Source: Candidatus Caccoplasma merdipullorum
Lineage (GTDB): Bacteria; Bacteroidota; Bacteroidia; Bacteroidales; G3-4614
Direction of reading: 5' to 3'
Length of the DNA stretch: 57,162 nt
Assembly (NCBI GenBank): GCA_017694415.1
Contig: JADIMW010000083.1
Coordinates: 1-57,162 of the forward strand
How positions within the stretch are numbered: position 1 is the stretch's first letter; each line of letters starts with the position of its first letter. Shown piece after piece: positions 52,850 to 57,162 of the stretch. Below the pieces are notes generated by a model. The model worked only from the letters and a program-made list of their open reading frames with translations, did not search any database and was not told where the DNA came from. The position numbers and the translations under genes are program-made.

Positions 52850-53545
52850 ATGAAAAAATTGGTTGTGCTCACGGGAGCAGGGATGAGTGCCGAAAGCGGC
52901 CTTGCGGTATTCCGCGGAAGCTATGGTATGTGGGACAAATACAAGATAGAAGACGTTGCCACACTCGACGGGTGGTATCAAAATCCCCGACAGGTGCTCG
53001 ATTTCTACAACCAGCGACGTCGCGAGTTGTTAAATGTCGAGCCGAACGCCGGGCATAAAGGATTGAAAGAATTGGAAAAATATTTCGACGTACGCATAAT
53101 AACTCAAAACGTCGATAATCTGCACGAGCGAGCCGGGAGCAGTAACATAATACATCTGCACGGCGAACTGATGAGTGCGCGTTCGGAAAAAGACGAAGAC
53201 ATAAGAGTTAAGCTGACATCCGAAGATTGCGACATACACATAGGCGACAAAGCCCCCGACGGAGCACAGTTACGCCCCGACATAATCTGGTTCGGCGAAA
53301 GGGTGCCGATGATGAGATACGCCGGAGAGTGGGCTTCTGAAGCCGATATATTCGTTGTCATCGGAACATCGTTGAACGTATATCCCGCAGCCGGACTGTT
53401 GGCGTTTATAAAATCCGGAATCCCCGTCTATCTCATCGACCCGAACGAAGTAACCGACCCGTACGGAAACGTAACGCATTATATCCGCAAAGGAGCAGGG
53501 GAGGGGGTAAAAGAACTTATAACCCTGCTTACGGGAAATAAATAA
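52850..53545 (+). CDS. NAD-dependent protein deacylase (class III sirtuin without zinc cysteines)
   Basis: This 231-residue sirtuin removes acyl groups from lysines using NAD. It has GAGMSAESGLAVFRG (9-23), TQNVDNLH (85-92), the catalytic H104 in HLHGEL, and GTSLNVYPAAGL (172-183). Y53 and R56 in DFYNQRR match the Tyr/Arg pair that reads succinyl or malonyl groups in class III enzymes. The zinc tetrad is missing: the only cysteine is C127, and the module between HGEL and RPDIIWFGE is shortened and charged. Desuccinylase-like activity is inferred. Confidence 0.92.
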   Translation: MKKLVVLTGAGMSAESGLAVFRGSYGMWDKYKIEDVATLDGWYQNPRQVLDFYNQRRRELLNVEPNAGHKGLKELEKYFDVRIITQNVDNLHERAGSSNIIHLHGELMSARSEKDEDIRVKLTSEDCDIHIGDKAPDGAQLRPDIIWFGERVPMMRYAGEWASEADIFVVIGTSLNVYPAAGLLAFIKSGIPVYLIDPNEVTDPYGNVTHYIRKGAGEGVKELITLLTGNK

Positions 53546-53666
53546 TACGCCCCCCACACATAAACGATGCAAGAGACGGCGCGGAATATGCTGCATGCGA
53601 CACTTGCGATAAATAACAAGCAGATATTACCGGAAACGTTCCCGCCCTCGCCATAAACAAAAAACA

Positions 53667-53716
53667 AAAGGAGAATGAAACCTAAGCCTTACAGCGGCGT
53701 TTCATTCTCCTTTATG
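53667..53716. terminator. Bidirectional terminator between the sirtuin and mrp genes
   Basis: Perfect 15-base arms at 53667-53681 and 53699-53713. The leftward direction has the better U-tract (TTTTGTTTTTTG). Confidence 0.8.
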
Positions 53717-53812
53717 TTTAAGCGAGAGAAGCATGCAGAGGAATTGCAGGCTTTTGCAGACGGGAAAGTTCTGTAATTAGAGCCGGTAAATTATGAAATC
53801 GCTCGAAAAGGG

Positions 53813-54898
53813 CTATTTGCCGTCCCTGTTTTCCGTCCCTGTTTTTCCGCTCTCCTCCGCGATTCTGCGGGCAATATCGTTGAATATCAAGCCCGATGCA
53901 CTGTCGGCCAAAGCAATCGGCTCTCCGGCATCTCCCCCCTCTCTGATACTTTGAACGATAGGTACCTCACCCAGCAGCGGAACTTTCATCGTCTCGGCAA
54001 GTCTCTTGCCCCCCTCTTTGCCGAACAGGTAGTATTTGTTTTCGGGAAGTTCGGCAGGAGTAAACCACGACATGTTCTCTATAATACCCAGTACGGGGAC
54101 GTTTATATGCGGGTTCAGGAACATGTCTATACCCTTTCTCGCGTCGGCCAGAGCCACCTCTTGCGGGGTTGTAACAATTACTGCGCCCGTCAGTTTTACC
54201 GTCTGTACGATAGTGAGGTGAATATCGCTTGTGCCGGGAGGCAGGTCGAGGATAAGAAAATCCAGTTCTCCCCATGCCGCTTCGGTGATAAGCTGTTTAA
54301 TGGCGTTGCTTGCCATGCCGCCACGCCAAACCGTTGCGCTGCCCTTATCGACGAAGAACCCTATCGACAGGATTTTCACCCCGTATTTCTCTATCGGCTC
54401 AATATAATCTTTTCCGTTTATGCTTACGGCAACGGGGCGCGCTTCCTCCACGTCGAACATTTTCGGGACAGAAGGCCCGAAAATATCTGCGTCGAGCAGC
54501 CCCGTCTTATAACCGGCGCGAGCCAGCGCAACCGCAATGTTCGACGATACTGTCGATTTCCCTACGCCGCCCTTGCCCGAAGCAACTGCAATAATATTCT
54601 TTATGCCAGGCAGGACAGGTTCGTCGGTATGCTCCACCGAGCGGCGGAATTTCGGAGTGATGTTACCCTCAATCTCCACCTCCTCGCCCACGTAAGTACG
54701 TACGGCAGTTTCGGCAGCCCTTATCATTGAGCGGATAAACGGGTCGTTTGAGCGGTCGAATATCAGCGAAAACGAAACCTTGTTCCCTTCAATCCTGATA
54801 TTGTCCTCGACCATTCCGGCCGAGACCAAATCCTTTCCGTTACCCGGGTAGCGCACCGTGGCAAGTGCGTCTAAAATCAGTTTAGGATAAATTGTCAT
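53813..54898 (-). CDS. Mrp/NBP35-family iron-sulfur carrier ATPase
   Basis: This 361-residue P-loop ATPase carries or inserts Fe-S clusters. A DUF59/MIP18-like N-terminal domain (about 1-85) precedes the ATPase core with deviant Walker [11 protein letters not shown] (107-116), [15 protein letters not shown] and [14 protein letters not shown]. The usual CxxC of the dimer-bridging cluster is absent: the segment after IIENMSWF reads [14 protein letters not shown], as in related Bacteroidota proteins. It overlaps trmB by 17 bases and ends the S24-trmB-mrp operon. Confidence 0.93.
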   Translation of the reverse strand: MTIYPKLILDALATVRYPGNGKDLVSAGMVEDNIRIEGNKVSFSLIFDRSNDPFIRSMIRAAETAVRTYVGEEVEIEGNITPKFRRSVEHTDEPVLPGIKNIIAVASGKGGVGKSTVSSNIAVALARAGYKTGLLDADIFGPSVPKMFDVEEARPVAVSINGKDYIEPIEKYGVKILSIGFFVDKGSATVWRGGMASNAIKQLITEAAWGELDFLILDLPPGTSDIHLTIVQTVKLTGAVIVTTPQEVALADARKGIDMFLNPHINVPVLGIIENMSWFTPAELPENKYYLFGKEGGKRLAETMKVPLLGEVPIVQSIREGGDAGEPIALADSASGLIFNDIARRIAEESGKTGTENRDGK

Positions 54899-55661
54899 TA
54901 TTGTCGGTATTTTTCATCTGACCGCCGCGACGGCTGCGGTTGAAACTTCTGTATTCATCGAATTCAATATCAATATCGGGTTCGACATAACCGTCGCGCG
55001 GTTCGCAAACAAAGCTTATATACTTTATTTTAAAACCCCTGTCGAGCCATTGCTGTTCGTAAAAAGTCCTTATTTCGGTTATCGCGCCCGAATAAGCCGA
55101 GTTATACAGGTCGTCAGTCTCGGCAAGCAGTTTAAAACCGTTGCACCGTACCATTTCCGACGTATATTTGAAAAGAAACGGGCTGTCGGTTTTCAGGTGG
55201 ATTATGCCGCCGGTTTTAAGCAGTTTCGAGTAACGCTCCATAAAGGAGGTGGAAGTAAGGCGTTTCCTTACCTTTTTCATTTGAGGGTCGGGGAATGTAA
55301 TCCATATCTCCGAAACCTCTCCCGCATCGAAAAAATAAGGAAGCAGTTCAATCGACGTGCGCAGAAACGCGGCATTTGCGAGACCTGTTTCGAGAGCCTC
55401 CTTTGCGCCGCTCCATATTCTCGCCCCCTTTATGTCGATACCTATGAAATTTTTATCCTTGTTGTTCCGCGCCAGACCTACGGTATATTCCCCCTTGCCG
55501 CAGCCGAGTTCCAGAACTATGGGATTATCATTGCCGAAAAACCGTTCGCCCCATTTCCCCTTCATGTCGAACCCTTTCTCCCTCAGTACGGAAAAGGGGT
55601 ACTGGAACACGTTTGCAAATTCCGTTATATCGGCAAATTTCTGGAGTTTGTTCTTTCCCAT
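54882..55661 (-). CDS. trmB: tRNA (guanine-N7)-methyltransferase TrmB
   Basis: TrmB methylates G46 in the tRNA variable loop with S-adenosylmethionine. The 259-residue protein has the binding motif [15 protein letters not shown] (about 50-64), [14 protein letters not shown], and the substrate motif [18 protein letters not shown] (about 120-137). A charged C-terminal extension of about 25 residues ([14 protein letters not shown]) overlaps the mrp gene. It begins 3 bases after the S24 regulator's stop. Confidence 0.95.
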   Translation of the reverse strand: MGKNKLQKFADITEFANVFQYPFSVLREKGFDMKGKWGERFFGNDNPIVLELGCGKGEYTVGLARNNKDKNFIGIDIKGARIWSGAKEALETGLANAAFLRTSIELLPYFFDAGEVSEIWITFPDPQMKKVRKRLTSTSFMERYSKLLKTGGIIHLKTDSPFLFKYTSEMVRCNGFKLLAETDDLYNSAYSGAITEIRTFYEQQWLDRGFKIKYISFVCEPRDGYVEPDIDIEFDEYRSFNRSRRGGQMKNTDNNDNLS

Positions 55662-55664
55662 TTC

Positions 55665-56345
55665 CTATTGCAAATTATCATCAATCCGTAAAACATTCTC
55701 TACGAGGAACAACGATTTTATCTCGGTTCTCGGAATCTCTATATCGTCGTAATTCGGGTTTGCACTTCTAAGTATTACCATTTCCGGATTGACATGCTTG
55801 CGGATATATTTTACCATACGGTAATCTTCGAGAACAACCACGTAAATCCGTCCCCAGAAAATAAGGTTGTTTTTAACCTCGCGGATAACCAGCATGTCGC
55901 CATTGTTTATAACCGGATTCATGCTGTCGCCGCTAACCTTTACAATATAGCTGTTGCGGTTTACGGCGGGGTGGTTAATGCTCCCTATGACATGCTCCGA
56001 CGAAAAATTCAACGCCCGGCCGGCCGGCCCTGCCGTAACGTCTATGTCGTAAACCTTAGTCCCTTCGGCATCGGCATCCATAATTCTTTCGGGCGAAATG
56101 GAAATCGTGCCCGAGTCGGCGGCGGGCTTGAAAATATATTTCTCGCCCCGTCCTTCGGTAAGCCATAATTTGGAGACACCGAGAACAACAACTATTTTGT
56201 TTACAAGCACGTCTCCCACGGGTAGCTTGCCGCTTATCTGCTTCGACAAGTTCGATCTGTCAGTGCGGATTCTGTCGGCAAATTCGTTTTGGCTGATACC
56301 CAGTTCCTTAATCAGTTCCTTAATTCTCGACGCAATACTCTCCAT
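55665..56345 (-). CDS. HTH/S24 LexA-like repressor
   Basis: This 226-residue regulator has an XRE-type helix-turn-helix (about 5-60, GISQNEFADRIRTDRSNLSKQISGK) and a peptidase S24 domain (about 95-220). S141 in KVSGDSMNPVINNGD and K179 in YRMVKYIRKH form the self-cleavage dyad. Candidate Ala-Gly cleavage sites are A105-G106 and A108-G109 in TAGPAGRA. Such proteins lose DNA binding after RecA-stimulated or stress-triggered self-cleavage. It heads an operon with trmB and mrp, not a prophage; no phage genes are near. Confidence 0.92.
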   Translation of the reverse strand: MESIASRIKELIKELGISQNEFADRIRTDRSNLSKQISGKLPVGDVLVNKIVVVLGVSKLWLTEGRGEKYIFKPAADSGTISISPERIMDADAEGTKVYDIDVTAGPAGRALNFSSEHVIGSINHPAVNRNSYIVKVSGDSMNPVINNGDMLVIREVKNNLIFWGRIYVVVLEDYRMVKYIRKHVNPEMVILRSANPNYDDIEIPRTEIKSLFLVENVLRIDDNLQ

Positions 56346-56803
56346 GCAGAGATGTTTATTAGAAGAACGCCTGTTTTTTTATAAATATAACAGCCGCAGC
56401 ACCATTGGTTTCGTTACTTTAGCAGCAGACGAAAAACAAGAAACAGGCACACGGGCAAGCACCAATAACAACGGAGAGTTGTGCAATACAGCCGTCAGAC
56501 GCAGCCATGAAAAGAAAAAGTTATCTACAAAACCCGTCGTGTTTCGGAGTATCCGTCGTTGCCGTTTCAGCGGTTTCGTTCATTGCCATATACGAACACA
56601 AAGATAATCTAAATTTTTATCTTTAGTATAATATGAAGAAGAAAAAATACAAGAAAATAGTATATATCCGAAATTTTTAGTTTGCAAGTCGGTCGGATAC
56701 CCGTTCAGTCAGTCATAAAAAGAGGATGACAGGTAAATTAAGGTTTGGACACAACCGATAGATTGATGGCGGGAAACAGACTTGTAAAGGAGGAAGTTGC
56801 GAA
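56346..56803. other. Intergenic region with a possible micro-ORF and an inverted repeat
   Basis: A plus-strand frame from ATG 56507 to TAG 56624-56626 encodes 39 residues with a hydrophobic middle (GVSVVAVSAVSFIAIY), possibly a tiny membrane protein. AAAGATAA (56600-56607) and TTATCTTT (56617-56624) form a perfect 8-base inverted repeat; its halves also resemble divergent -7 boxes. No other feature is seen. Confidence 0.35.
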
Positions 56804-57127
56804 ATGAAAAGAGTGGATGCAGAACGCGGGGCGTTATTGTGTGCGGCGCACTTTGTCGCAGACTACGAAAATCTGCTTCCGTCGGTGTCGGGGAAGTATG
56901 CGGCGGATTACGATACCACAATCGACGGAGAGGCGGTAACGCTGTCGTGTACCTGCATCCGTTCGGACAAGCAGTCGGGACGCATCGAAACATTCCTGTT
57001 CCGAATAGAGCAGGCAGGAGGAGGAGAGATAAGTATGGAAGGGGAATATTCTGCTGCGTGCCGTTCGGCGCTCCGGTTCATAAACGCATACCTCCGTTTG
57101 TTGAAAAATCAGATGTGCCGTCTGTAA
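56804..57127 (+). CDS. Hypothetical protein, 107 residues
   Basis: An unrecognised small soluble protein. It begins MKRVDAERGALLCAAHFVADYENLLPS and alternates charged and hydrophobic residues, with TTIDGEAVTLSCTCIRSDKQSGRIETFLFRIEQAGGGEISMEGEY suggesting beta-strands, and a closing helix ALRFINAYLRLLKNQM. There is no signal peptide. GGAGGAAG lies about ten bases before the ATG. Coding composition is good, but no neighbour helps to assign a role, and the window ends 35 bases later. Confidence 0.55.
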   Translation: MKRVDAERGALLCAAHFVADYENLLPSVSGKYAADYDTTIDGEAVTLSCTCIRSDKQSGRIETFLFRIEQAGGGEISMEGEYSAACRSALRFINAYLRLLKNQMCRL

Positions 57128-57162
57128 AGGCGGCTTTTAGGCAGCTATCGTCTGTCGGGCAG

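Noticed and set aside
1..57162. CRISPR arrays, prophage or rRNA genes
   Set aside because: No regularly spaced repeats, no phage structural or integrase genes and no rRNA sequence were seen; the S24 repressor-like gene alone is not evidence of a prophage.

Overview
This window comes from a member of the Bacteroidota, most likely the order Bacteroidales; the family cannot be fixed from the sequence. The evidence is the promoter grammar (TTTG, about 19 bases, then TAnnTTTG), the lack of strong Shine-Dalgarno sequences, a fused SecDF, a TonB receptor with a carboxypeptidase-like N-terminal domain, a PorT-type protein, a type IX sorting tail on a secreted glycosidase, and the families DUF4254, DUF4876, DUF6850 and DUF3109.

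Layout. 0-6.8 kb, minus strand: DUF4254 protein, GT9 glycosyltransferase, Kdo/WaaP-like kinase, ruvB and a polysaccharide flippase packed as one operon, then a DUF389 membrane protein. This is LPS/envelope assembly with ruvB embedded. 7-13.9 kb, plus strand: pdxB, acpP-fabF-rnc-gpmI-DUF3109, cysK. 14.2-16.3 kb: porT and an M16 peptidase. 16.7-24.7 kb: a four-gene envelope operon (TonB-dependent receptor, DUF4876 lipoprotein, DUF6850 beta-barrel, and a gingipain-like C25 protein carrying HEAT-type repeats). This is the strongest candidate for an undescribed system, and it has unusual regulatory DNA/RNA structure at its head. 24.9-32 kb: DUF418 protein and panB (minus), an APC permease, secDF. 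32.8-36 kb: a large secreted GH84 hexosaminidase with a C-terminal T9SS-type tail. 36.4-38.9 kb: an unknown protein overlapping a DUF1963 protein, then an alpha/beta hydrolase.

39-44.6 kb: proB, acyl-CoA synthetase and an XRE-cupin regulator form one minus-strand operon. Then come tRNA-Glu(TTC), rpsT and tRNA-Glu(CTC), followed by recO and tRNA-Arg(CCT). 44.7-47.6 kb is a visibly AT-rich island between tRNA-Arg and tRNA-Met, holding a type II restriction-modification pair, a small secreted repeat protein and a gene remnant. 48-57 kb: a HAD phosphatase and ribF, an Lrp-family regulator, three tandem FKBP-type isomerases aimed at different compartments, a sirtuin without zinc cysteines, then an S24 repressor-like regulator with trmB and an Mrp ATPase.

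How it fits together: most of the window is housekeeping (lipid, cofactor, translation and repair genes) with accessory envelope functions inserted. PorT and the GH84 tail point to a working type IX secretion route. The 16.7-24.7 kb operon looks like TonB-driven uptake or surface processing of an unknown ligand, with a periplasmic caspase-fold protein as its last member. All assignments are from reading sequence motifs; no database search was run.
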